Source of the DNA: a bacterium
GTDB lineage: Bacteria; Zhuqueibacterota; Zhuqueibacteria; Residuimicrobiales; Krinioviventaceae
DNA: 34,127 nt
Reading direction: 5' to 3'
NCBI GenBank assembly: GCA_029561455.1
Contig: JAKQIY010000069.1
Span: 1-34,127, forward strand
The position numbers and the translations under genes were made by a program. This document shows, one piece after another, positions 19,001 to 25,929 of the stretch. Position 1 is the stretch's first letter, and every line of letters begins with the position of its first letter. Below the pieces are notes generated by a model. That model was not told the DNA's origin, ran no database searches, and worked only from the letters and a program-made list of their open reading frames with translations.

Positions 19001-19144
19001 ATTGGCGCCGGGCAGTCCTTCGCCCGTTGCGGCATCGGTTACAACTCCCGAGATTTTTCCCGCCGAACCCGCGAAAACGCCGGTAGCCAGAAAAACCAGT
19101 AAAATAACAAGGCACATTTTGTGGTGATTGATCATATTGTTCAT
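16100..19144 (-). CDS. TonB-dependent receptor with carboxypeptidase-like regulatory domain
   Basis: A 1014-aa outer-membrane active transporter. Signal peptide 1-25; CarboxypepD_reg-like domain about 29-110 (GKISGVVTDAATGEGLPGAN); a TonB-box-like EEVTIIAERP near 115; plug domain about 125-235 with GGLHIRGGRSGEISYWIDG and SGIVNIATKDG; then a barrel ending GVSLDF. Start 19144 has AAGGA 6 bases upstream. At 656-673 an extracellular-looking segment carries GTDGIANTHDPDGTENN, closely similar to a segment of the neighbouring 1292-aa cargo (about 860-878), so receptor and partner share a likely calcium-binding motif. The substrate is unknown; carbohydrate is suggested only by the CBM-like modules encoded downstream. 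First gene of a four-gene operon. Confidence 0.93.
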   Translation of the reverse strand: MNNMINHHKMCLVILLVFLATGVFAGSAGKISGVVTDAATGEGLPGANIVIEGTTMGAASNTDGIYNVLNVPPGIYTLRAQMIGYKNVSVQNVKVSIDLTTKINFQMQETVLESGEEVTIIAERPMVVKDLTASTAVLGAEEIATLPVTEVMDAVELQAGLIKDSGGGLHIRGGRSGEISYWIDGMPVTDVYDGGSVVEVNKNMVQELQVVSGAFNAEYGQAMSGIVNIATKDGSNDFGGSITTYYGDYLSGHDDIFSHIDHLNPAAIRDVDGSLQGALIKDKLFFYVNGRYDYNDGYLYGQRRYNPGAVTGTVTMNSDLLAEIAPMYLRGGKDVDGNNHSFEYILGSSAVIDSMVVFNNLATEVRTNPDSFAYYYNKFRALHKNGQGDGAWVPMNSEEKLYGQAKLVYRFTPSLKLAYNYIYDKVDYREWSGFDHERDFKYNPDGAPSKYRYGSTHIMQLTHAVNSNTFYKVGVSYFNKSFDKYVYENDHDPRYVHSDLAIQQPYSFKTAGTAGTALDNSVFRRETKTWLGKFDLTSQVTNTHQVKTGVEMRTHDVYREDYVLRPALGQLTIDPVWDGPYIKTEIWPDSTTYHSQYRHKPLEFSAYIQDKMEFNSLIVNVGVRFDYFEPDGVVLTDESDPNIYNPIKPENRYHDYGTDGIANTHDPDGTENNNIREAGETSVTLAERQAYWYKDATAKFKLSPRLGVSFPVTDRGVIYFSYGHFLQIPHFERLYQNPDFELGSGTGNVGVIGNADLEPEQTVSGEIGLQQQLADDIALSITGYFRDIRSLTGTRAEEIEIFGGSARYSKFVNSDFGLVKGIILSLNKRFSGGLSATVDYTLQLAKGSNSDPEAARNALAGGSMPEVQLTSLDWDQKHTVNSTVSYAGKSYGVSLIAQYGSGLPYTPRRSEDITTLLTNSQRKPATYNVDMRAFKSFVVGGKNLTAFVRVFNLFDTLNEINVFNDTGRAGYSTDKETDRATNPAETINSLDEWYTQATYYSAPRRVEFGVSLDF

Positions 19145-19255
19145 AATTATTCCTTAAGATTTTTTACAAACAATTCTAATACACGACAGGAAGGTTTAAA
19201 AATCTCACCCTTGATTTATAAAGCTATGGAGAAAATGTAAGCGAGAAGAAGTTCA

Positions 19256-19284
19256 TAGATATATTGATTTTTTCAAATAATCAA
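19256..19284 (-). promoter_or_regulatory. Possible promoter/dyad of the surface-protein operon
   Basis: On the minus strand TTGATT (19284-19279) and TATCTA (19261-19256) are separated by 17 bases, about 110 bases before the receptor start. They overlap an inverted repeat ATTGATT...AATCAAT (19263-19285) that could be an operator. The whole 19145-19490 stretch is AT-rich and gene-free, so chance matches are possible. Confidence 0.3.
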
Positions 19285-19494
19285 TTATATAATGATAATA
19301 TAATAAATTAAAATTCAAGACCCTAATTATTTTGAACGAAACAACGCAGAAGTGTAACAAATTATGAATTGAGGTTTATTTCAAATAAAATGGGAAAAAA
19401 CCGGTTCAATTTTATATACAATGAATAAAAATTTATAATTTATAACATCTAAACCCGGGGTGTCTATATACAAGGAAACCGGATAATTAAGAGT

Positions 19495-19523
19495 TTGAGA
19501 AATAAATATCTGACGGGTATTGT
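19495..19523 (+). promoter_or_regulatory. Putative mscL promoter
   Basis: TTGAGA (19495-19500), a 17-base spacer, and TATTGT (19518-19523), followed 31 bases later by the mscL ATG. AGGAGG at 19542-19547 is the ribosome site. Confidence 0.45.
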
Positions 19524-19554
19524 TAGAGTATCGACTTTAACAGGAGGACATTTC

Positions 19555-19959
19555 ATGAAATTTGCACAAGAATTTAAACAGTTTGCCATGCGCGGCAATG
19601 TAATGGATATGGCGGTCGGTATCATCATCGGCGCGGCGTTCGGCAAAATAGTTTCCTCATTTGTTGCCGATGTACTCATGCCGCCGCTGGGGCTGCTGAT
19701 CGGCGGGGTGGATTTCAGCAACCTGGCCGTAACGCTGAAACAGGCAGTTGGCGATACCCCCGCGGTGGTGCTGGGCTACGGCAAATTCATCCAAACCATT
19801 GTGGATTTTATCATTATTGCCTTTGCCATTTTCCTGGTCATTAAGGGTATGAACAGCCTCAACCGGAAGAAAGAAGAAGCGCCTGCCGCTCCAGCGGCTC
19901 CCCCCAAACAGGAAGTGTTGCTCACCGAGATCCGCGATTTGCTAAAAGAGCGGAAATAA
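19555..19959 (+). CDS. mscL: Large-conductance mechanosensitive channel
   Basis: A 134-aa homopentameric inner-membrane channel that opens under membrane tension and releases solutes during osmotic down-shock. The N-terminal amphipathic helix and TM1 ([20 protein letters not shown], then [20 protein letters not shown]) are typical, with TM2 about 75-97 ([20 protein letters not shown]) and a charged C-terminal helix ending EIRDLLKER. Length is close to the E. coli protein (136 aa). ATG 19555 is chosen over an upstream TTG because AGGAGG lies 7 bases before it and the family N-terminus starts there. It is a single-gene unit, with a likely terminator at 20002. Confidence 0.96.
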   Translation: MKFAQEFKQFAMRGNVMDMAVGIIIGAAFGKIVSSFVADVLMPPLGLLIGGVDFSNLAVTLKQAVGDTPAVVLGYGKFIQTIVDFIIIAFAIFLVIKGMNSLNRKKEEAPAAPAAPPKQEVLLTEIRDLLKERK

Positions 19960-20001
19960 CTTTTTTCTCACTTTAAACAAAAGTTCTTAGGGGTTAACTT
20001 G

Positions 20002-20040
20002 TACGCTCTGGATTTCACAATTCAGGGCGTATTTAGTTTG
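20002..20040 (+). terminator. Likely terminator after mscL
   Basis: TACGCTCTGGA (20002-20012) pairs with TTCAGGGCGTA (20021-20031) over 11 positions including two G-T pairs, with an 8-base loop, followed by TTTAGTTTG. Confidence 0.55.
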
Positions 20041-20114
20041 GGGAATTGTGTAGCCCGCGCCGGGGTTCTTCGGTAAATTACCGGTAGTTCTTATGTTTAA
20101 AAGTCCCTTGAAAA

Positions 20115-20184
20115 GACGGATCCAAATTACTAATATTATTCTGTAATAAACAATACATAGTAATAAAAAAAGAAAGGATCCGTC
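20115..20184 (+). promoter_or_regulatory. Inverted repeat burying the transposase ribosome site
   Basis: GACGGATCC (20115-20123) is the exact complement of GGATCCGTC (20176-20184), which abuts the transposase ATG at 20185. The Shine-Dalgarno AAAGGA overlaps the right arm. Paired RNA would hide the ribosome site, the kind of brake known in other insertion sequences. The 52-base loop is AT-rich. Confidence 0.5.
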
Positions 20185-21255
20185 ATGCGTAATATAAGAA
20201 AACTCGATTTTTCAAACAACAATTTCTACATTGGCATTGATGTACACAAGAAGAGTTGGTGTGTAACCCTAAATAGCCAACAAATGAACCTTGAGACATT
20301 TTCGATGAATCCATCGCCTTCTGAATTAAAAAAGTATCTCAACAAAAATTATCCTAACGGAAAATATTTTAGTGTATACGAAGCCGGTTTTTGCGGCTTC
20401 TGGATTCATCGCGAATTATGCAAATTGGGAATTAACAACCTGGTTATAAATCCTGCCGACGTACCGACCACCGACAAGGAGAAACGTTATAAAACCGATA
20501 GCCGGGATTCACATAAATTAAGCCGGGAACTGGCCAATCACTGTTTACGAGCGATATATATTCCGGATGAATTTGCAGAATCTATTCGCGGTTTATGCCG
20601 GTTACGGGAACGGATCGTCAGCCATCAGACTCGCCTGAAGAACAGGATCAAGTCCTTCCTGACAGTGAAAGGGAAAGATTTTACACCCAATTCGGAATGT
20701 AAACATTGGTCCGCAAATTTTGTGAGAACTCTTAAAGAGATGACCTTTTCTCAGGAAATTGATAAACAGACCTTCCAGTTCCATCTGAAGGAATTAGAAG
20801 AAACCCGGCAACAAGTATTAGAGGTTACCCGCCAATTACGCAGTCATACCAAAACCGACACCTGTCAGGCAATCATAAAATACTTGTTAACAGTCCCCGG
20901 AGTAGGATTTATTGTTGCCATAACTTTCTATACGGAAATTATAGATATCAGCCGCTTTAAAAATAATGACCATCTGGCTTCATTTGTTGATTTTACGCCA
21001 GGAACGCACAGTTCCGGAGAAAAGAATCGAACAACCGGCCTGACACCCAGACGGAATAGATACTTACGCTATCTTTTAATAGAAGCAGCATGGGTTGCTA
21101 TACGTAAAGACCCGGCATTATTTATACAGTACTCAACGTTGCTGAAACGTATGCCAAAACAGAACGCAATCATACGGATCGCCAAGAAAATGGTAAGTCG
21201 AATGCGTAATGTATGGATTAAAGAAAGGCCTTATTTATTAGGCATTCTCGAATAG
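20185..21255 (+). CDS. IS110-family transposase (DEDD type)
   Basis: A 356-aa recombinase. The RuvC-like DEDD residues are visible as D19 (GIDVHKKS), E66 (YEAGFCGF), D105 and D108 (KTDSRDSHKL). The C-terminal Tnp domain has VPGVGF (237-242) and the serine motif HSSGEKNRTTG, with S277 the likely nucleophile, followed by RRNRYLRYLLIEAAW. All catalytic positions are intact, so the element may be active. IS110 transposases use an element-encoded RNA to choose target and donor; that RNA would lie in the adjacent non-coding tracts. The start is fixed by AAAGGA 6 bases upstream. Confidence 0.93.
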   Translation: MRNIRKLDFSNNNFYIGIDVHKKSWCVTLNSQQMNLETFSMNPSPSELKKYLNKNYPNGKYFSVYEAGFCGFWIHRELCKLGINNLVINPADVPTTDKEKRYKTDSRDSHKLSRELANHCLRAIYIPDEFAESIRGLCRLRERIVSHQTRLKNRIKSFLTVKGKDFTPNSECKHWSANFVRTLKEMTFSQEIDKQTFQFHLKELEETRQQVLEVTRQLRSHTKTDTCQAIIKYLLTVPGVGFIVAITFYTEIIDISRFKNNDHLASFVDFTPGTHSSGEKNRTTGLTPRRNRYLRYLLIEAAWVAIRKDPALFIQYSTLLKRMPKQNAIIRIAKKMVSRMRNVWIKERPYLLGILE

Positions 21256-21483
21256 TACACATAACAGTCAAAGTGATTTTTTGCGCAATTGCCGACCGTT
21301 TTTTGCCCCTTGCACAAGGCAATTATATTGTGATTAACGCCTGTGTTTCTTGTAGTTTACGGCGGCATATTAATAACGCATTGAAAAGAGAATGCAGCAT
21401 CGCATGTACGTTTTATAACATGGATTGGCTGTTTATAACAGGTTAAAGAAAATCACTAATTTGTGACTGTAGGTACTAATGTT

Positions 21484-21611
21484 ATTTTTGGTCTCTGCAA
21501 TAAAAAAATACTCGCCTTTTCCGAGACTGTCAAGGCTACCCTCCGGCGGAAAAGAACCGGCCTTGACAGTCTCGGAATGGCGAGTGAAAAACTTTTGCAG
21601 AGACCAAAAAT
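21484..21611. repeat. 128-bp fold-back element (possible MITE-like or structured RNA)
   Basis: Three nested complementary blocks: 21484-21499 with 21596-21611 (16 bp, outer sequence ATTTTTGGTCTCTGCA), 21510-21516 with 21579-21585 (ACTCGCC/GGCGAGT), and 21519-21536 with 21560-21577 (18 bp, TTCCGAGACTGTCAAGGC). The paired length is 41 bp, with small asymmetric internal loops and a 23-base apical loop. No obvious target-site duplication flanks it. No credible protein is encoded. Confidence 0.85.
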
Positions 21612-21689
21612 GGAAGGGAGTTTTTTGTTTATAAAAAAAATGCGGATCTGCCATATTTTAGCTAAAAAAACACTTGACTTTTAACATAA

Positions 21690-22015
21690 CAGGGGCAACC
21701 CTTGCGGTTGCCCGTCTCCGGTTACGGGCAGGGGCGAGCCCTGCCCCTACAGATCGCGCCGGATATTTATCCGGCATGATCAATATATTCATTAATTGGC
21801 GCAAAACATTGTCCTGCCTTGTCCATGCCGTCCACAAACCATACGCCGGATGACAATCCTTTTTTCATGTTGTTTTATTTGCTTTGTATAATGCAGGACA
21901 ACATGTCCTGCCCTATTTTACGTCCTGGAATTGATTTCCAGGGCGAGCTATCCCCTTTGCTTTTATTTCCAATCTCCTGATTGGAACCGGCTAGCTCAAA
22001 ATCTCTGATTTTCTG
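21690..22015. repeat. Cluster of palindromic repeats before the ABC transporter
   Basis: Hairpins include GGGCAACC-cttgc-GGTTGCCC (21693-21713), GGGCAGGG-gcgag-CCCTGCCC (21726-21746), GCAGGACA-aca-TGTCCTGC (21893-21911), a CCTGGAA...TTCCAGG stem near 21925, TCCAATC-tcct-GATTGGA near 21969 and AAAATC-tct-GATTTT near 21999. Together with 21256-21483 (the probable IS right-hand non-coding tract), the region 21256-22100 has no convincing gene. Confidence 0.7.
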
Positions 22016-22035
22016 CTTGCCAAAAATATTATTTA

Positions 22036-22062
22036 TTGTAAATTGTCCTACATCTATATAAC
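22036..22062 (+). promoter_or_regulatory. Possible promoter of the ABC transporter genes
   Basis: TTGTAA (22036-22041) and TATAAC (22057-22062) are 15 bases apart; alternatively TTATTG (22033-22038) with an 18-base spacer. It lies about 40 bases before the ATG. Weak evidence. Confidence 0.3.
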
Positions 22063-22100
22063 TCATGAAAAACACATTCTTCCCTGATGAGGGCAATTAA

Positions 22101-23063
22101 ATGGCTAACAATCTTTCTTCTCCCAACTCCCCCGCCATCACCATCGCCAACCTGGGCAAAAAATTCGGCAACTTTACTGCCGTGTACGGTCTCTCCATGC
22201 AGATCAACCGCGGCGAGGTATTCGGCTTTCTTGGTCCCAATGGCGCCGGTAAAACCACCACCATCAACATGATCAGCGGCCTGAGCAGAGCCACCTCCGG
22301 CCAGATCAGCTTTCACGATTCCCCACCCGGTGGCAAACAGGATATAAAAACCCGCATCGGCATCTGTCCCCAGGAAAATATCTTTTGGCCCAAACTGACT
22401 TGTCTGGAGCAACTGCGCTTTATGGGCGAAATGTACAACCTGTCCCGCCAAGCCGCAGCCGCCCGCGGCAAAGAACTGCTGTCCCTGATGGGACTGGACA
22501 CCAAAAGCAACGCGTTGGCGGCCAAGCTCTCCGGCGGCATGAAGCGGCGACTCAACATCTGCCTGGCGCTGGTGCATGACCCGGACATCCTCATCCTGGA
22601 CGAACCCGAAGCCGGACTCGACCCGCAAAGCCGCATCCTGGTGCGTGATTTCATCAAATCCCTGGCTAAGGGCAAGACCGTCATTCTCACTACCCACAAT
22701 ATGGATGAAGCCGACCGCTTATCCGACCGGGTGGCGATCATCGACCACGGTAAGTTGTTATTGCTTGATACCCCGGCCAACCTGAAAAAATCCATCGGCG
22801 AAGGCGATGTGCTGGAAATTACTCTCGATACCCACGAACAGCACACCCTCGACGCTGTCACCGGCGATCTGGGTGCAATCTGCGCGCGGATCTATGACAA
22901 CGGCTCGGCGCTGATCCTCAAAGCCAATGACCTGTTGCAAAAGGTGCCGGAGATTACCCGCATTATTACCGACAGGCAGCTCAAGATCAATAAAATCACC
23001 CTGCGGGAAAACACCCTTGAAGATGTATTCATCCATTTAACCGGGAGGAAATTGCGCGAATGA
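22101..23063 (+). CDS. ABC-2 type transporter ATP-binding protein
   Basis: A 320-aa cytoplasmic ATPase that powers the permease encoded next. Walker A GPNGAGKT (45-52), Q-loop Q91, signature LSGGM (143-147), Walker B LILDEP (164-169) and the switch histidine H199 in TTHNMDEADRLSDR are all present, so it should hydrolyse ATP. Arrangement and C-terminal extension (about 220-320) match the CcmA/DrrA-like exporter class. GAGGG lies upstream of ATG 22101. Its stop overlaps the permease start (ATGA at 23060-23063), giving coupled translation. Cargo is unknown; relatives export drugs, lipids or glycans. Confidence 0.93.
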   Translation: MANNLSSPNSPAITIANLGKKFGNFTAVYGLSMQINRGEVFGFLGPNGAGKTTTINMISGLSRATSGQISFHDSPPGGKQDIKTRIGICPQENIFWPKLTCLEQLRFMGEMYNLSRQAAAARGKELLSLMGLDTKSNALAAKLSGGMKRRLNICLALVHDPDILILDEPEAGLDPQSRILVRDFIKSLAKGKTVILTTHNMDEADRLSDRVAIIDHGKLLLLDTPANLKKSIGEGDVLEITLDTHEQHTLDAVTGDLGAICARIYDNGSALILKANDLLQKVPEITRIITDRQLKINKITLRENTLEDVFIHLTGRKLRE

Positions 23064-24226
23064 AACTGACCTCCGTTATCGCCAAGAGCGCCCGCGAACA
23101 ATGGCGCCACTTTTGGATACTGGTTCTGACTGTGAGCATGGCGCCGTTTTTCATCTTTGTCTATTACCTCATCATTGGCGCCTCAACCCCGCATTATGAC
23201 CTGCTGGTCATCAACCGCGATCGCGGCCTGCAAACGGCTGCGGCGCGGCAATCCCATGGTCAAACGCTGGCGGATTATCTGCAATACAGCAAAACGGACA
23301 GCCTGGGATTCCCGGTTTCCGTGCAAGCGATACAGGACAGCGCCGCGGCCATGACGCTGTTAAAAGACCGCAAAGCCGATGCTTGTATTGTCATTCCCCC
23401 CAACTTTAGCGATTATGTTGAGGAGTTAACACTAGCCGCTCCGGCTCAGCCGTTGGAAATTGAATTCATCGGTGATTTAACCAACCTGAACTATATGGTC
23501 ACGGCCATCTGGGCCAACGAACTGGTTGCAGAATTCCTGTATCATTACAACCGGCAAGCGCGCGTGCTGCAGGTCAAAGAGACCAGCCTGGGCGTTTCCG
23601 GTAGTATCAGCGAATTTGATCTGGTGGTGCCGGGTTTACTGATCCTCGCCCTCATCATGCTCATGTTCCCTGCCTCCATCGCCATTGTCACCGAAGTGGA
23701 AAACAAAACCATGCTGCGCCTCAAACTCTCGCGGCTCACCGCCCTGGAATTCCTGGCCGGCATCAGCGTCATTCAGGTTGTGGTGGGACTGGTCGCCATT
23801 CTGCTGACCCTGCTGGTGGCGGTTATGCTGGGCTTTCACTTTACCGGTTCCCTCTTTCCCCTGCTGCTCATTGCCGTGCTGACCAGCATTTCTATCATCG
23901 CTTTCAGCCTCATCCTCGCCGCCTTGACCAAAACCGTTAACGAAATATTGATCGTCGGCAATTTCCCCATGTTTTTATTCATGTTTTTTACCGGCGCGGC
24001 TTTTCCCATGCAGGGCAGGGAATGGTTCAGCATAGCCGGGTACCCGGTGAGCTTGCAGGGACTAATGTCCCCCACCCACGCCATCCGCGCGCTGAACAAG
24101 GTGATGATCATGAATTTACAACTGGGCGATGTTGTACCGGAAATATGCGCCCTGTTGATATTGACTGTTATTTATTTTATTGTCGGCGTCTGGCTGTTCC
24201 AGCGGCGGCACATGCGCGTGGAATAA
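23060..24226 (+). CDS. ABC-2 type transporter permease
   Basis: A 388-aa inner-membrane permease partner of the preceding ATPase. One membrane helix near 18-40 (LVLTVSMAPFFIFVYYLIIG) is followed by a soluble extracytoplasmic domain of about 130 residues and then five or six helices from about 190 to 385, the layout of the long ABC-2 (YhgE/DrrB-like) permeases. The transporter needs two copies for one channel. It is translationally coupled to the ATPase by a 4-bp overlap. No cargo-specific motif is visible. Confidence 0.9.
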   Translation: MKLTSVIAKSAREQWRHFWILVLTVSMAPFFIFVYYLIIGASTPHYDLLVINRDRGLQTAAARQSHGQTLADYLQYSKTDSLGFPVSVQAIQDSAAAMTLLKDRKADACIVIPPNFSDYVEELTLAAPAQPLEIEFIGDLTNLNYMVTAIWANELVAEFLYHYNRQARVLQVKETSLGVSGSISEFDLVVPGLLILALIMLMFPASIAIVTEVENKTMLRLKLSRLTALEFLAGISVIQVVVGLVAILLTLLVAVMLGFHFTGSLFPLLLIAVLTSISIIAFSLILAALTKTVNEILIVGNFPMFLFMFFTGAAFPMQGREWFSIAGYPVSLQGLMSPTHAIRALNKVMIMNLQLGDVVPEICALLILTVIYFIVGVWLFQRRHMRVE

Positions 24227-24230
24227 GTAA

Positions 24231-24690
24231 TTATCCGCAGATATCGCAGATGACGATTTTTCGTAAGGGCAACCCTCGCGGTTGCCCAAAGCTCACGCCG
24301 GGATTCACTCCCGGTTGGTAACCGTAGGGGCATCCCTCGCGGATGCCCTGCGTACAATAATACAGGGCATGTTGCCCTGCCGGGCCGCAGGCCCGACCTG
24401 CAAGCTGTTTCGCCACTAACGTGGCTTGTTATGGGGAAACGGGGTGGTTATAAACATTTCACCCCTGACGGGGTTTTGGCAAGCTCGCGCCGGGATTCAC
24501 ATCCCGTTGCGGGAAAAAATGGTTCAATTCTGTAATACATAGGTTTTCGTAGGGGCGATGCATTCGTTCCAGATGTTCTAAAAATTACACCTGTTTCTCT
24601 GACAGAATGCATCGCCCATTTAAAAACATATCCGGTTTTCCGGCAAGAGCGTAGTATTCAACAGGTAATTTTTAAATGGGCGAAACATCC
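24231..24690. repeat. Second palindromic repeat cluster, with alternative hairpins
   Basis: Gene-free. It contains TTATCCGCAGATATCGCAGATGACG, here split as a repeat of the tract near 8278; GGGCAACC-ctcgc-GGTTGCCC (24267-24287); GGGCATCC-ctcgc-GGATGCCC (24328-24348); an AGGGCatgttGCCCT hairpin near 24364; and a 24400-24490 stretch that repeats the order of modules found at 8980-9065 (GTTTCGCCACTAACGTGGC, then ACCCCTGACGGGGT at 24461-24474). The tract 24549-24690 has GGGCGATGCATTC pairing with GAATGCATCGCCC, and CGCCCATTTAAAAA pairing with TTTTTAAATGGGCG near 24670; the two stems share bases and exclude each other. Confidence 0.8.
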
Positions 24691-24775
24691 GGGGAAAATA
24701 TAAAATTATTCTTGCATATTATTGTTCTTTTGCATATCATTATCACAGGAAATGCGAAAAGATGACGATTAACAA

Positions 24776-25251
24776 CTTCCAGGGCGCGCATTACCTGAAC
24801 ACTGTATAAAAAAATTGCAAATATATATAGAAAGGGTAAAACGCTTACACAAAACAGATATTATTAATGGATATGGCAGTGTAGCCCGGCCCAATGCCCT
24901 TGCAAAAAAATACCCAAATGCTTCATGGATATTGCCTGGCAACGAGTATTTCCCGCGCCTGATATTTCCAAGGACCCTGAATCAGGCATATTCAGGAGAC
25001 ACCATCAGGGTGAATGGATGATCCAAAGAGCCATACATGAGGCCAAACTAAAATCCGGTATTGCCAGGCATTTTGGATGTCATACTTTACGTCACTCCTT
25101 TGCAACCCACTTATTAGAAGCTGGTTATGACATCCGAACAATACAAGAATTATTGGGGCATAAAAATTTGAATACAACCATGATTTACACACACGTTCTG
25201 AATAAAGGCGGTAAAGGTATTTGCAGTCCTATTGACGCTATATTGCAATGA
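24776..25251 (+). pseudogene. intI: Integron integrase, 5'-truncated and frameshifted
   Basis: The first reading frame gives LPEHCIKKLQ, then RVKRLHKTDI and [11 protein letters not shown], matching the IntI-specific region before the catalytic core (IntI1 has PDALERKYP). At about 24917-24927 the match shifts by one frame and continues as [53 protein letters not shown] and [11 protein letters not shown] to the stop at 25251. The C-terminal tyrosine-recombinase residues HxxR, the second His and the Tyr nucleophile are present, but the first catalytic Arg and the whole N-terminal half are missing and no open frame precedes 24773. It is therefore inactive unless the frameshift is an assembly error, and even then it is truncated. 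Confidence 0.85.
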
Positions 25252-25339
25252 AGTTCAGTTATATTATAAAGTTGTATAACATAAAATAAAAGCTATTGTA
25301 TTTTAATAACAAATATATAATTTTAAAAGACTTAACATA

Positions 25340-25368
25340 TTGTATGTTTTTATTATGTAACATATTTA
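25340..25368 (+). promoter_or_regulatory. Possible promoter of the first cassette
   Basis: TTGTAT (25340-25345), a 17-base spacer, TATTTA (25363-25368), 54 bases before the first cassette ATG. The surrounding 25252-25422 tract is very AT-rich, so this could be chance. It is where attI would be expected, but no convincing attI core was recognised. Confidence 0.3.
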
Positions 25369-25422
25369 TGCTTTCTATAGTTAGTTATCAAACTCGTTTA
25401 ATACTATGTTAGTTGATAAAAG

Positions 25423-25929
25423 ATGAAAAATAAGAATAAAAAATTTCTTGCCATTTTTCCATTTATGGGAAAATGGTCTGTAGCAAACAGAATCGCATTC
25501 CTAATGTTGCTATTAGCTTTTGTTGGCATATTGTTTAATGCGCTAAGGATCGTTCTTGATTATAGTCACCCTAACTCTCAACCTTCTAATTTTAAAACTA
25601 TTGATTCATTAGGTTTCAATTCAATTCAAGAACAAAAAAGTGATTCATCATTAGAAAGGAATCAAACGATTCAAGAAAGCAGTACAAACCTGCATTCATT
25701 AATAGTTCATGCCGTAAAAAATGCAAGAATTACAATTTCTAACGAAAGAGTCAATAGAGTTCAAAATACATATATTAGCGCTCAACTTGAAGAGGGTCAA
25801 TATAAAATAATTGTTGAAACTGACTCATTGATTTATATTGCGAATATTTATTTGAATAATAAAAAATATCTTAATATAAGATTAAGAGACATGAAAGATA
25901 AAAATAATTTAACGGGAGATATTCAATGA
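25423..25929 (+). CDS. Single-pass membrane protein of unknown function (cassette gene)
   Basis: A 168-aa protein not recognised. A short basic N-terminus is followed by one membrane helix at about 21-46 (ANRIAFLMLLLAFVGILFNA), then a polar, Ser/Asn/Gln-rich linker and a C-terminal region with alternating strands (YISAQLEEGQYKIIVETDS, IYIANIYLNNKKYLNIRL). The bulk is likely periplasmic. The stop overlaps the next ATG (25926-25929), so it is co-translated with the CsgG-like gene, and the two probably act together. Strong AT bias matches the other cassette genes and differs from the host. Ribosome site is weak. Confidence 0.7.
   Translation: MKNKNKKFLAIFPFMGKWSVANRIAFLMLLLAFVGILFNALRIVLDYSHPNSQPSNFKTIDSLGFNSIQEQKSDSSLERNQTIQESSTNLHSLIVHAVKNARITISNERVNRVQNTYISAQLEEGQYKIIVETDSLIYIANIYLNNKKYLNIRLRDMKDKNNLTGDIQ

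Larger units (their letters stand above)
20068..21470 (+). mobile_element. IS110-family insertion sequence (ends approximate)
   Basis: The element is defined by its IS110 transposase. The left end is placed near 20068 because CGCGCCGGGGTT (20056-20067) is the start of a dispersed repeat which elsewhere continues with GCACCCC or GCATCCC, but here is interrupted by CTTCGGTAAA. This suggests insertion into a palindromic repeat, a known habit of IS110-family elements. The right end is not visible as a resumed repeat; the noncoding tract after the transposase runs to about 21470. No long terminal inverted repeats are seen, as expected for the family. Non-coding flanks of about 115 and 215 bp are large enough for a bridge (seek) RNA. 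Confidence 0.6.

Noticed and set aside
20123-21463. Imperfect inverted repeats CAAATTACTAAT (20123-20134) and ATCACTAATTTG (21452-21463) as IS1111-type subterminal repeats
   Set aside because: Only 10 of 12 bases match and both are AT-rich; not enough to define the ends.
21463-21684. A 73-codon frame across the fold-back element
   Set aside because: It merely reads through the giant hairpin, and the opposite strand gives a mirror frame.
22029-22697. A 222-codon minus-strand frame
   Set aside because: Antisense to the intact ABC ATPase gene with all its motifs.
25395-25420. GTTAGTT near 25409 as an attI core
   Set aside because: It does not fit GTTRRRY and no integrase-binding repeats could be seen beside it.
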